Assembly (NCBI GenBank): GCA_947451145.1
Contig: CANFXW010000001.1
Coordinates: 124,001-188,000 of the forward strand
DNA from: Sphingomonadaceae bacterium
GTDB taxonomy: Bacteria; Pseudomonadota; Alphaproteobacteria; Sphingomonadales; Sphingomonadaceae
Reading direction: 5' to 3'
Length of the DNA stretch: 64,000 bases
Positions 42,595 to 51,799 of this stretch are shown here, piece by piece. The notes beneath the pieces were generated by a model, which did not search any database, was not told where the DNA came from, and saw only the letters and a list, made by a program, of their open reading frames with translations. Position numbers and translations under genes: made by a program. The first letter of the stretch is position 1. Each line of letters starts with the position of its first letter.

Positions 42595-44343
42595 ATGACC
42601 GCCCAATATGACATCATCATCCGTGGCGGCCTGGTTGCCGACGGCACAGGTGCCGAGCCGCGCCGGGCAGACGTTGGGATCACAGGCGGCCTCATTGCCG
42701 CTGTCGGCGACATTGAGGGAAGCGCCCGCGAGGAAATCGACGCTTCTGGCCTGCTCGTTACCCCGGGCTTCATTGACTTGCACACCCATTACGATGGTCA
42801 GGCGATCTGGTCACAGCGGATGAACCCTTCGTCGTCGCATGGCGTAACGACAGTGATCCTGGGCAATTGCGGTGTCGGCTTCGCCCCCTGCCGGCCAAGT
42901 GACCGCGAATTGCTCTGCGCGACAATGGAGGGCGTAGAAGACATACCCGGCGTGGTGATGAAGGAAGGCCTGACCTGGAATTGGGAAACCTTTCCCGAAT
43001 TCATGGACGTACTGGAGGCCAAGCCTCGCGACATCGACGTTGCCGTCTTTGCGCCCCACTCTCCGGTGCGGGTGCACGTCATGGGCGAGCGCGGGTCGAA
43101 CCGCGAAGAGGCCACTGACGAAGATCTTGGACGGATGGGCGATCTGATCCGCGAGGCAGTCAACGCTGGCGCCTTGGGCTTTGCCACATCGCGCACCGCG
43201 GTAGATCGTCGTAGCGACGGTGAATATATTCCGAGCTTTGAGGTGGGAGAGCCCGAAATTGTCGCAGCCGCACAGGCAGTTAAGGATGCGGGCGGCGTGC
43301 TGATCCAGATGATCCCCGAGCTCGGCATGACCGGGCTAACACCCGAGCAGGAGTTCGGCCTGATGAAGGGGGTCAGCGATGCCGTTGGCCTGCCGATAAC
43401 CTTCACCATTGTCCCCGGACGCAAGAATAATCCGCACTTCTGGCGCGAATTGTTGCGTCTGAGCAAGGAACATAACGCCAAAGGCGGCGCGACAATTCAT
43501 CCGCAGTACTTCCCCCGCCCTGTCGGCATGCTGGCGAGCTTTGACCTGACGAGCAATCCGTTCGTCAATACGCCCGCTTACAAGGCTCTCGCCCATCTGC
43601 CACTGGCAGAGCGCGTGGCAGAGCTCCGCAAGAGCGAAGTGAAGGCACGAATCCTTGCAGATGATCCGGACGAGGCACTGCTGCCACTCACCGCCATGAC
43701 GCGCCAGTACGATGTGATGTTCAAACTGGGGGAGCCGCCTTGCTACGAGCCTGAGCCGGGCTCAAGCATCGCCGAACGAGCGGCGCGTGAAGGCCGTCCG
43801 CCCGAAGAAGTTGCCTATGATCTCCTGCTGGAAAACGATGGCAAGGGCATGCTCTATGTCGCCTTTGGCAACTGGCCGAAGGACAATCTGGACCACATGT
43901 TCGAGTTCTTTGACGACCCGAATTCAGTGATGGGCCTTGGCGATGGCGGCGCGCATTACGGGCTGATCTGCGATTCCAGCTATCCGACGTTTGTCCTCTC
44001 CCACTGGGCGCGCGACCGCAAGGGGCGCAAGCTAACGGTGGGGGATGCGGTTCGCAGGATGACATCGCAGCCGGCCGCTCTGGCCGGTTTGCACGACCGC
44101 GGTGTGATCGCGCCGGGATACAAGGCCGACGTCAACATAATCGATCTTGACCGACTGACCCTTCACGGCGCTGAAATCATTGATGATCTTCCCGGCGGAG
44201 GGCGGCGCCTTGATCAGACGGCTAGCGGCTATTGTTATATGCTGGTTTCCGGCCAAGTGATTACCCGCAACGATTTGCCGACCGGCATCCTCCCGGGGCA
44301 ACTCGTAAGAGGGCGACAGGCTGCACCGGCGCAAGCTGCCTGA
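42595..44343 (+). CDS. Amidohydrolase-3 / N-acyl-D-amino-acid deacylase-like protein, second copy
   Basis: A 582-residue metallohydrolase. Start ATG at 42595 has GAGGAGG seven bases upstream. It shows DIIIRGGLVADGTGAEP, the metal HxH in FIDLHTHYDGQ, VILGNCGVGFAPCRP and the late VMGLGDGGAHYGLICD, with PGYKADVNIIDLDRL closing the composite domain. It parallels the protein at 17092-18828 segment by segment, so they are paralogues. It is a single gene divergent from atuA. The D-aminoacylase activity named by homology may not be the true one; deconjugation or ring opening is equally possible. Confidence 0.85.
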   Translation: MTAQYDIIIRGGLVADGTGAEPRRADVGITGGLIAAVGDIEGSAREEIDASGLLVTPGFIDLHTHYDGQAIWSQRMNPSSSHGVTTVILGNCGVGFAPCRPSDRELLCATMEGVEDIPGVVMKEGLTWNWETFPEFMDVLEAKPRDIDVAVFAPHSPVRVHVMGERGSNREEATDEDLGRMGDLIREAVNAGALGFATSRTAVDRRSDGEYIPSFEVGEPEIVAAAQAVKDAGGVLIQMIPELGMTGLTPEQEFGLMKGVSDAVGLPITFTIVPGRKNNPHFWRELLRLSKEHNAKGGATIHPQYFPRPVGMLASFDLTSNPFVNTPAYKALAHLPLAERVAELRKSEVKARILADDPDEALLPLTAMTRQYDVMFKLGEPPCYEPEPGSSIAERAAREGRPPEEVAYDLLLENDGKGMLYVAFGNWPKDNLDHMFEFFDDPNSVMGLGDGGAHYGLICDSSYPTFVLSHWARDRKGRKLTVGDAVRRMTSQPAALAGLHDRGVIAPGYKADVNIIDLDRLTLHGAEIIDDLPGGGRRLDQTASGYCYMLVSGQVITRNDLPTGILPGQLVRGRQAAPAQAA

Positions 44344-44665
44344 CTGGATCGCGGAAAGAATGGCGAATGGCGCAGGCGCGACCTAACGGGTCTGGGCAAT
44401 TGATTTCCCTGCTCGCAGGGAAATCTGCAGGGAATTGATTTTGCTCACGCAGGGAAAGACTATTTCGATGAGCAAGCTATCGGCGCTTGCAACACCGCAA
44501 GCTTGCCGCCTCACATCAACCAGCAGACGAGGCCCCCACTCCAGTAATCTACGCCGCGATCTGAGCCAAATGTTTTGACGACGGAAAGCCGCGACTGCGC
44601 CAGCGGTGATGGATCGATCAAACTGAAGGCTCAGCCCAGCACCATGCTGGATAAGCGCCATTGGA
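44344..44665. other. 322-base convergent gap with palindromic repeat, no gene
   Basis: No convincing gene lies here. The left third holds a small repeat array at about 44398-44456 (see separate entry). The rest has a 93-codon open frame on the minus strand that I regard as spurious; its sequence resembles no family I know. Possibly it is debris of an inserted element, but I see no terminal inverted repeats or transposase motif. Confidence 0.4.
44402..44425. repeat. Perfect 11-bp palindrome within a short repeat array
   Basis: GATTTCCCTGC (44402-44412) and its reverse complement (44415-44425) are separated by two bases. Two further copies of GCAGGGAA follow at 44427-44434 and 44449-44456, and AATTGATTT occurs twice. 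It lies after the amidohydrolase stop and could also act as a terminator for that gene, but the multiple copies suggest a dispersed intergenic repeat. Confidence 0.5.
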
Positions 44666-45877
44666 CTATATCACGGCACCCGCAGCTTTGAGTTCGAGGA
44701 TTTCATCAAAAGTCAGGCCCAGTTGCAGCAGGATTTCCTCTGTTTGTGCGCCAAGTTCGGGCGCCCCGCTGACCGAAGGGGCCTGTTCATCAAACTGGAC
44801 CGGGTTTGTCGGAACCGCCAGACTTGACCCGCTGTTGGTAATCAGCGTTTCCAGATAGCCATTGGCCTGCACCTGTGGATCATCATGCACTTCAAGCGGT
44901 GTGCGAACAGGGGCCCACACACCTTTGAGCGTGGCAAGCACGGTGCACCAATCGCTCAAGCTGCGCTTGGCGAAATGATCACGCAGAATGGCTGTAAGCT
45001 CACGGCTATGGGTGAATCGCGCCTTGCTGTCAGAGAACCGCGGATCGGCATACAGATCCTCACGGCCCAGATGCTGGCACAGATCCTCCCAGTAAGGGTC
45101 ACTCTGGATCATCATCAGCGTAACATGACGATTATCGCTGGTCGCATATGTACCCGTCAGAGGATTAGGCAGGGCGTCGCGGTCCATTTGCGGCATGACC
45201 ACACCTTCGTACAGTTTCGCCGAGGTGATGTCGGGGCCCAGTTGCCACATCGCTACATTGAGCAGCGCGACATCAACCACAGATCCCTCGCCACACCGTT
45301 CCCGCTTGACCAGGGCAGCCGCGATCCCGCCTGCCATTGCCAAGCCAGCCATGTAGTCGCCGAAACCATTGCGCGGGGAGAGCGGACGATCCGCACCCGG
45401 AGGCGTCAGAGCCGAAGCAAGGCCGCCACGCGCCCAGTAACTGGCGACATCAAATCCGCCCCGCCCGGATTCCTCCCCTTTTGGTCCGACGGCCGAGCCG
45501 CGCACATAGACGATCGAGGGGTTGTGTTTGCGGATGTCGTCAAGATCTATGCCAAGCCGCTGCCGCACGGCTGGCAGAAAGTTTGTCACGAAAACATCAG
45601 CTTCTGCAACAAGTCGATAGAGCAGATCACGTCCAGCCGGCGACTTGATGTCGATACCCACGGAGCGTTTGCCGCGATTGGGCAGTTCGGTCAGAAAATT
45701 TATGCCGTCCACAGGCATCAGCATGGATGAAATCAGGGCGCGTTGCGGGTCGCCCTTGACCGGGTCTTCAACCTTGATGACATCAGCCCCCCATTCGGCA
45801 AGCACGGCGCAGGCACTGGGAACGAAGGTCCAGGTCGCAACTTCGAGCACCTTTATGCCCGCCAGAACATCAGACAT
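44666..45877 (-). CDS. CaiB/BaiF family (class III) CoA-transferase
   Basis: A 403-residue CoA-transferase with the N-terminal KVLEVATWTFVPSACAVLAEWGADVIKVE arrangement, the segment GFGDYMAGLAMAGGIAAALV holding the catalytic aspartate (Asp174), and VVDVALLNVAMW. It swaps CoA between acids or, in the racemase branch (AMACR), epimerises alpha-methylacyl-CoA. The latter would fit a methyl-branched side chain, but no residue visible here separates the two. The ribosome-binding site is AGGAG, ten bases from the ATG. It is a separate unit, 35 bases from the SDR at 45913. Confidence 0.9.
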   Translation of the reverse strand: MSDVLAGIKVLEVATWTFVPSACAVLAEWGADVIKVEDPVKGDPQRALISSMLMPVDGINFLTELPNRGKRSVGIDIKSPAGRDLLYRLVAEADVFVTNFLPAVRQRLGIDLDDIRKHNPSIVYVRGSAVGPKGEESGRGGFDVASYWARGGLASALTPPGADRPLSPRNGFGDYMAGLAMAGGIAAALVKRERCGEGSVVDVALLNVAMWQLGPDITSAKLYEGVVMPQMDRDALPNPLTGTYATSDNRHVTLMMIQSDPYWEDLCQHLGREDLYADPRFSDSKARFTHSRELTAILRDHFAKRSLSDWCTVLATLKGVWAPVRTPLEVHDDPQVQANGYLETLITNSGSSLAVPTNPVQFDEQAPSVSGAPELGAQTEEILLQLGLTFDEILELKAAGAVI

Positions 45878-45912
45878 GAACCGGCAACTCCTGTGTTATG
45901 CCTGCGCCGAAA

Positions 45913-46749
45913 TCAGCTGGCCGATGGGTTGAAAGCATCCTTGCCGAAGCGTTTCTCGATGCTGGCTGAATAGTCCGGTCCACACCGCAGAGAGTTGCCG
46001 CCATCCACTGCCAGCACTTGTCCGGTGATCCAGCGTGCCTGCGATGACAAAAGGAAACACGCCGCTGAGGCAACATCATCAGGCTGACCGACGCCGCCCA
46101 ATGGTGTCTGGCTGACATAGCTTTCATATGCCCGTGTGCCGGGTGTGATCCCCTCCATCACTTCGGTGGCGATGAAGCCAGGCTGGATCGCATTGAATCG
46201 CACCCCGGCAGCGCCGTATTCATCCGCTGCATTGCGGACCAGCGTCTCGATCCCGGCCTTGCTGACAGTATAGGCCCCAAAGCCCTGATGGGTAACATGT
46301 CCTGCGAGCGAAGACATGCCAACGAAGGATCCATGCCCGGAGCGGGCGAGATGTTGCACCGAATGCTTGATGCATAGCAGAGTGCTGAGCACATTCAGAT
46401 GCATCACGCGCAAGAACTCAGCGACATCCTGCTGATGCAACGGCGCAAGTCCGCCGCCGCCCCCGGCATTGGCTATGACCCCGCCAAGGCCACCGCCAAA
46501 CTTCACCGCTTCCCCGATCAGTCGGACAACATCGCCTTCAAGAGTGACGTCAGTCTGGACGACATGAACCGAACCACCCTCTGCGCGAATGCGCATGGCA
46601 ATGGCATCAAGTTTTGATGCGGTGCGCCCGCAGATCGTGACTTTCGCGCCTTGCCGCGCCGCCATCATGGCGCAGGCCGCACCAATGCCGGTTCCCCCAC
46701 CCGTAACCAGCACAGAGCGATCGCCAAGCCATGGACTGTTCATATTCAC
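45913..46749 (-). CDS. Short-chain dehydrogenase/reductase
   Basis: A 278-residue classical SDR: TGGGTGIGAACAMMAAR, NAGGGGG, serine in VGMSSLAGHVT and catalytic YTVSK, with GQVLAVDGGNSLRCGPDY at the C terminus. Two starts are possible, a GTG at 46749 that overlaps the previous stop by four bases and an ATG at 46743; the former is listed. Clear Shine-Dalgarno sequences are lacking for both, so translational coupling is likely. Its neighbour upstream is another SDR. It is probably a hydroxysteroid-like or hydroxyacyl-CoA dehydrogenase; substrate unknown. Confidence 0.87.
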   Translation of the reverse strand: MNMNSPWLGDRSVLVTGGGTGIGAACAMMAARQGAKVTICGRTASKLDAIAMRIRAEGGSVHVVQTDVTLEGDVVRLIGEAVKFGGGLGGVIANAGGGGGLAPLHQQDVAEFLRVMHLNVLSTLLCIKHSVQHLARSGHGSFVGMSSLAGHVTHQGFGAYTVSKAGIETLVRNAADEYGAAGVRFNAIQPGFIATEVMEGITPGTRAYESYVSQTPLGGVGQPDDVASAACFLLSSQARWITGQVLAVDGGNSLRCGPDYSASIEKRFGKDAFNPSAS

Positions 46750-47570
46750 TCGCGCCCCGCGCTGGCACGGACAGAGGATGTATCCAGCGTACCGGTAATG
46801 ATTGCCCCGCGAAATCCATTGTCGATGTCGATGCTCTGACCGCTGACGAATGAGGCGGCGGGGCTGGCAAGAAACGCCAGAACCGAGGCAACCTCACGTC
46901 CGGAAACCATCCGGCCACCGGAATGGGCAATAGTGAAATCCATGCCGGCTTCCCCCACTGTCTTGCGGAAATCACCGACGAGCGGTGTATCGATCGGTGT
47001 CGGGCAGACATTGTTGATGCGAATGCCATGGGCGCGCAGCGTCTGCGCCTCACGCATGGTCCATACCTGCATGACTTCCTTGGTGAAAGAATAGGTATCA
47101 AGCCCCAGATCACGGCCTTCGAACCAGTCGACCATGGCTTTGCGCCCATCCAGATTCAGTAATTCCTGGATGACAGCAAGCCGCTTCGCCCAGCTCATTC
47201 CGGCAATGGAACCGGTGATGGCAACCGCTCCGCCGACCGGCATCATCGGAACGAGAGCCCGGGTCAGCCGAATAGGGGCAAGCAGGTTTACGGCGATCAC
47301 AACATCTCGCGGCATTGTATCCGCAACGCCGGCATTGTTGAACAGGGCATCAACCGGCCCTTCAATCCGCGATATCGCGCCTTCCAGAGCGGTCTCATCG
47401 GCCAGGTTCGTCTCAATAAACGTATCATGCGGACCGGTTGGCTGACGCAGATCCAGAACGGTCACCCGGGGCTGGCCAAGCTCTGCCAGCACTTCCAGCA
47501 AAGCAGCCCCCACACCGCTTGCCCCGCCTGTGACAACGACATGCTTGCCCGCATAATCCATTCCCGACAT
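46746..47570 (-). CDS. Short-chain dehydrogenase, 3alpha-HSD-like organisation
   Basis: A 274-residue SDR, start ATG 47570 with AAGGA six bases upstream. The coenzyme loop is TGGASGVG, NNAG follows, and the catalytic tyrosine and lysine are in LDTYSFTKEVMQ. The long insertion before the YxxxK (AKRLAVIQELLNLDG to DLGLDTYS) and the segment CPTPIDTPLVGDFRK are like the Comamonas 3alpha-hydroxysteroid dehydrogenase/carbonyl reductase group. That similarity is a pattern match by eye. It is the first gene of a two-gene unit with the SDR at 45913. Confidence 0.85.
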   Translation of the reverse strand: MSGMDYAGKHVVVTGGASGVGAALLEVLAELGQPRVTVLDLRQPTGPHDTFIETNLADETALEGAISRIEGPVDALFNNAGVADTMPRDVVIAVNLLAPIRLTRALVPMMPVGGAVAITGSIAGMSWAKRLAVIQELLNLDGRKAMVDWFEGRDLGLDTYSFTKEVMQVWTMREAQTLRAHGIRINNVCPTPIDTPLVGDFRKTVGEAGMDFTIAHSGGRMVSGREVASVLAFLASPAASFVSGQSIDIDNGFRGAIITGTLDTSSVRASAGRE

Positions 47571-47911
47571 ATATTTTCCTTGCATATTGGCCCTGACCAA
47601 GCGGCAAGCCATTGCTCAGGGAAATGGCATATATCTTTCCTGACAAGCGGTCCAACACCCTATTTAGCATAACCTCGAACGGGATGCGTTGCCTCTGAGA
47701 CAGCCTCTGGATCAAACCATCGCCTGAGCATCTGTCCAAAGGACAGAACTGTTGCGGCTCTTGCTGGAACAGACGCTAATGTTACTCGACAAAAGACTCG
47801 GCCGGATGGCGATGTTTTTCAGGTGACAGATAACCCGGGCTTACCGGTGCCCAACAGCCCAAGCCACTGTTTCATCGCATGGACTCGCGACAGTCGCTTG
47901 CCAAGTGGCGA
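47571..47911. promoter_or_regulatory. 341-base intergenic region, no gene
   Basis: It lies upstream of the SDR pair on the minus strand and downstream of the SDR at 47912, so it should contain the promoter for 47570 and the 3' end of the other. I see no gene, repeat or recognisable box in it. Confidence 0.35.
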
Positions 47912-48805
47912 TCAGAGATCGGCGTTTCCTGTCAGCATGCGATAGCTCGCCTGCCCTGCAGACGTCGGCTCATTTTTTGTGAGCGGTCCCAATGCCCCCC
48001 CTTCAATCGCCGTCATATCGATGGCCTCGACGGGAACCGACACGCTCTCAGTCACACCAACTCGGGAAACCCGACCGCCGCCGCTATGGAAAATCCTGCC
48101 GCTGACTTTGCAATCCTCGGCGCAGAGCCAGCTGACGACATGCGACACCTTTTCGGCCGGGAGGTTGGCTCCTTCATCGGCCCCCATCTCCTGCGCTGCC
48201 ATATCAGTATAGGCCAGTGGCAGTATGACATTGATGCCAATATCTGCCCCAGCTGGCACTTCCAGGGCTAGCGACCGGGCGAGGCCGACAACGGCTGAGC
48301 GGGTCGCGCCATACATGGCTGCTTCGGCATGACCATAAAGGCCAACGGCAGAACCAGTCAGCACGATCCGCCCATAGCCGGTTTCAAGCATATGCCGCCA
48401 TGCGCGCTGCAAGGGATAGACAGCGCCCCAAAGGTTGATCTCGACCAGACGCCGCAGTTCATCAAGATCGGCCATGTGGAACGGTGCCCGAGGCATGATG
48501 CCTGCATTGCAGACCAGCGCATCCAGCCGACCATAGCGCGCTATGGCAGACTCGATCAGATCGACGGCCTGCGCCGGATCATCCACTGATGCACCATGAG
48601 CGGAAGCCGTGCCGCCCTTGGCCGCGATCTCTTCAACCACGCGATCGGCAGAGGATGGGATGCCGGGATGCGTCCTGTTGTTCACCAGAACCGCAAATCC
48701 GCGATCTGCCAGAGCGAGAGCATGCGTTCTGCCCAGCCCCTTGCCGGCGCCGGTGACCACTGCAACCCGGCTGGAAGTGCACTGGCTGTCCGGTATGTCC
48801 GTCAT
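47912..48805 (-). CDS. Short-chain dehydrogenase with Tyr-x3-Arg in place of Tyr-x3-Lys
   Basis: A 297-residue SDR of the MFE-2/hydroxyacyl-CoA type: VVTGAGKGLGRTHALALADRG, NNRTH, VCNAGIMPRAPF, and VLTGSAVGLYGH. Where the catalytic YxxxK is expected it reads MYGATRSAVVGLARSL, that is tyrosine with arginine four residues later. The lysine is nearly invariant in active classical SDRs, so the enzyme may be altered, weak or specialised. The start at 48805 has AAGGA seven bases upstream. A C-terminal extension of about 45 residues (GGRVSRVGVTESVSVPVEAI) goes beyond the normal SDR core. Confidence 0.8.
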   Translation of the reverse strand: MTDIPDSQCTSSRVAVVTGAGKGLGRTHALALADRGFAVLVNNRTHPGIPSSADRVVEEIAAKGGTASAHGASVDDPAQAVDLIESAIARYGRLDALVCNAGIMPRAPFHMADLDELRRLVEINLWGAVYPLQRAWRHMLETGYGRIVLTGSAVGLYGHAEAAMYGATRSAVVGLARSLALEVPAGADIGINVILPLAYTDMAAQEMGADEGANLPAEKVSHVVSWLCAEDCKVSGRIFHSGGGRVSRVGVTESVSVPVEAIDMTAIEGGALGPLTKNEPTSAGQASYRMLTGNADL

Positions 48806-48984
48806 GTGATAATCCTTGTAGCTGCGGCAAAAGCAGGCATCGCCATTGCGGCATGGCCGAGGCCGACACATGTCGGCACGATACGCGCCGACTTAAGGGC
48901 GTCGAGCGCCTGCCTGGTAAACCTGCAATCAGGTCAAGCCGCATATGGAGACATCTGCGGCTTGACCCTTATCATAGCGTATCG

Positions 48985-51489
48985 TCAGAAGTTGGCGATG
49001 AAATCCACGCCAAGCGACCTTGCCTGCTGATAGCTGGCGTCGGCCTGAATGGTGCCGAACAGCAGCGTATAAACCGAATCGCGGTTATCCGTCAGGTTGC
49101 GTCCCCACAGACCGATTTCACCCTTGACCGGGCCCAGTGCGATATCACGCAGAGAAATCCGGCCATTCCAGATCCAACGTGACGGCGTGAATTCGTAAGG
49201 TGCGAAAACCGGGCTGGTCTTGACAACGTCCAGCAGGGCCGAGTTTCGATATTTGCCCTGATAGATGCCGTCGATGCGGAACAGCATGGTCGACTCCCCG
49301 AACAGGACCGGAGTGACATACTGGGCATTAACGCCGCCCGTGTAGTCCGGCAGGGCATTCGGCACGGCCGGATGCAGACCATTGGAAGTCAGCAGCCCGC
49401 TTGGCGACAACCAATCCGTATTCGAATAGCTGAACGATGCTCCTAGGCCCAGACCCGGCAACGGCGAGGCGGACATCTCAAGCTCTACGCCCTTGGATCG
49501 GATCGAACCGTTGTCGATCACGACAACGCCATATTGCGAAAGAGCCTGGCCGTTGAGGATCACGTTGGTGCCGCTCTGCGCAGACTGGCTGTGCTTGTAA
49601 TTGGCCAGGAACACCGCCGCATTGAAACGCAGGCGGCGATCAAGCCATTCCGACTTCAGCCCCGCTTCCCATGACGAAACGGTTTCCGGTGCGAAGCTCA
49701 GCGGACCGGCCGTACCGCCCGAGAGGAACGCCGTGGAGAACTTGGCATAGGTGAGGACGTCGTCGTTCACCTTGTAGTTCAGTCCGACCGAGAACGTTGG
49801 CTTGGTCTTCTTGTAAGTGTTGCGCGTCAAGGTTGAACCCGCGATCAGGTTCTTGGCAGGATCATAGGTGCCACCGAAAGTGAAATCGTTCGTCTTGTCG
49901 TCGTGCGTAAGGCGGGCACCCAGCACTATGTCGAACTGCTTGCTCACGTGGATTTCAGCCTGGCCGTAAGCGGCGACTGACGTGGTGTTCTGAACGGTTT
50001 CCTGAACATTGCCCGGTGTCAGCACGGATGCCGTGGGCGTGAAAGCCACGTTGGCGGCGAAGCCAGGTACAGCGCTCGACAATTCGTGCGAATGGAACCA
50101 GATGCCGCCAAGGGTGACAGTCAGGAGATCAGACTGATAGTTCGCCTGGAGTTCGTCACTGACCTGCCAGTACTTGCCATAGCCCTGCCCTTCGTAACCG
50201 GCGAAGTAGGAGCCAACCGGCGCGTTGCCGTCAGCACCCAGCAGCTGAGCATATGACGCGCCACCCAGGAAAGACTGCGACGCTGTGAAGAAGCCCTTGG
50301 CCGCCGCGGTATATTCCAGACCGCTCAGCCCCATGATCGTGGTGATGCCAAGCGCTTCTGTCTGGCGATAGGACGTTATGTTCTTGAACGACAGGTCATC
50401 AGTCGCCTGCCACTTGATAGTCACGTTGTGACCCGAAGACTTGACGAAGCCGGGCATGGTCCAGGCGTTGTTGACCGCGTCGGGACGCTTATAGTTCGGG
50501 AACAGCGGCACGGGGCCGAAGGCACCGCCTGCAGGGTTCTGGGTTGCGTATATGGCGCTCAGCGCACCGCCCACGAAATCATTGGGATTGATGACAAGCG
50601 TCGCGCGCGCCTCAGGCGTAATCTGGTTGTTTGAGTAATCGAACTTGTAGGTGACCGAAAACGCATCGCTCGGCTCAAGCTTGAGAGCGGCAAAGACGCT
50701 ATCGGCGTTCTTGCTGCCGAGCCATGTCGGTGAAACGGTGCGGCCGACAACGTTCTGGATCGGGCTGGTGCGATTAAATACAACGCCGGCACCAAGGTTG
50801 CGCACGTCGCCGCGGTGCTCATCATGCACATAGGTTACATAGGCGCTCAGGATGCCCAGCTTTGGCGTGTCGATCGTGGTGCGGGTGCGCAGCTGCGACA
50901 GGTTGCCGACGGTCACTTCCTGACGGACCTTCAGCTCGCCGCGCGGATCGCGGGTCACGATGCTGACAGCGCCTGCCGTAGCATTACGTCCGAACAGCGT
51001 GCCCTGCGGACCACGCAGAACCTCGATACGCTCAAGATCAGGCAAATCGAAAACGGCGCCGCGGGTGCCGCCGACGTAGACGCCGTCAATGTAGCTGGAA
51101 ATCTGGCGATCCTGCGCCTGCACCGAAGCCGAGGCGAAGACACCGCGCATGGTATAAGAGGGCGACCCAAGGCTGCCGGCGTTCTGGCGTGCAGAAAGCC
51201 CAGGGGCCAGACCATTGAGATCCATCACGTTGGTAACACGGTTGACCTGAAGCGTATTCTGGCCAAGCGCCGTTACAGCGACGGGCACATCCTGAAGGTT
51301 CTGTTCGCGCTTCTGCGCGGTAACAATTATCGGCTCAATGCCATCTTCAGAGGATTTATCACCAGCCCATGCCGCATCGGAGCAGCCGACGATCAAGGCA
51401 GCTGCACACACCGATCCTGCCAACAGCTTTCTGGACAGGCCGACCTGCATCTGACGGCCCTTCACGGATAGCACGCTGTAATTATTCAT
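48985..51489 (-). CDS. TonB-dependent outer-membrane receptor
   Basis: An 834-residue outer-membrane protein. The N terminus has a positively charged start, an apolar stretch (LLAGSVCAAALIVG) and a cleavage site about residue 42 (AWA|G). A TonB-box-like EPIIVTAQKREQNLQDVPV (about 52-70) and a plug domain with IDGVYVGGTRGAVFDLPDLE and LRGPQGTLFGRNATAGAV follow, then a long beta-barrel ending in aromatic LGVDFIANF. This form, with plug motif and VTAQKREQ, is typical of sphingomonad receptors that import hydrophobic compounds. It should be the uptake protein of the cluster and lies next to the AraC regulator. Ribosome-binding site GGTGGA is weak. Confidence 0.95.
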   Translation of the reverse strand: MNNYSVLSVKGRQMQVGLSRKLLAGSVCAAALIVGCSDAAWAGDKSSEDGIEPIIVTAQKREQNLQDVPVAVTALGQNTLQVNRVTNVMDLNGLAPGLSARQNAGSLGSPSYTMRGVFASASVQAQDRQISSYIDGVYVGGTRGAVFDLPDLERIEVLRGPQGTLFGRNATAGAVSIVTRDPRGELKVRQEVTVGNLSQLRTRTTIDTPKLGILSAYVTYVHDEHRGDVRNLGAGVVFNRTSPIQNVVGRTVSPTWLGSKNADSVFAALKLEPSDAFSVTYKFDYSNNQITPEARATLVINPNDFVGGALSAIYATQNPAGGAFGPVPLFPNYKRPDAVNNAWTMPGFVKSSGHNVTIKWQATDDLSFKNITSYRQTEALGITTIMGLSGLEYTAAAKGFFTASQSFLGGASYAQLLGADGNAPVGSYFAGYEGQGYGKYWQVSDELQANYQSDLLTVTLGGIWFHSHELSSAVPGFAANVAFTPTASVLTPGNVQETVQNTTSVAAYGQAEIHVSKQFDIVLGARLTHDDKTNDFTFGGTYDPAKNLIAGSTLTRNTYKKTKPTFSVGLNYKVNDDVLTYAKFSTAFLSGGTAGPLSFAPETVSSWEAGLKSEWLDRRLRFNAAVFLANYKHSQSAQSGTNVILNGQALSQYGVVVIDNGSIRSKGVELEMSASPLPGLGLGASFSYSNTDWLSPSGLLTSNGLHPAVPNALPDYTGGVNAQYVTPVLFGESTMLFRIDGIYQGKYRNSALLDVVKTSPVFAPYEFTPSRWIWNGRISLRDIALGPVKGEIGLWGRNLTDNRDSVYTLLFGTIQADASYQQARSLGVDFIANF

Positions 51490-51799
51490 AAGACATCCAC
51501 CCATTATACATCTTTGCTTTTTCAACGCCGAGTGCCTGATGTGCTTCCCGATCTGCAACCGCCTCAGTTGCGTCAAAGGAATGTCGCCATGGCTGTCAGT
51601 GGCTATCGGCCAACAAACAGCCATGTGCCCGCAAGGGCCATCATTCTCTTGGCCAGTCATATGCCGCGAATTCCGCCACTGACGCATGGAAATTGCAGCT
51701 TAACGGCGCGGGGCAGCGAGATATGGCCATATTTCTATATCGAGGCCAAATTTCGCGAAACGGCTGGAACCATCGCGAGAGGCTCCGTCCGATCAGGTT
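51490..51799. promoter_or_regulatory. Promoter region of the TonB receptor with palindromes
   Basis: The 310-base gap holds two perfect palindromes close together, ATATGGCCATAT at 51721-51732 and TTTCGCGAAA at 51751-51760. They are nearer the end of the AraC gene than the receptor start (about 230-270 bases upstream of it). Both could be regulator sites; I see no coding sequence in this gap. Confidence 0.4.

Noticed and set aside
44383..44661. 93-codon minus-strand frame in the convergent gap
   Set aside because: I considered a transposase fragment, but there is no catalytic motif, no start with a ribosome-binding site and no terminal inverted repeat.
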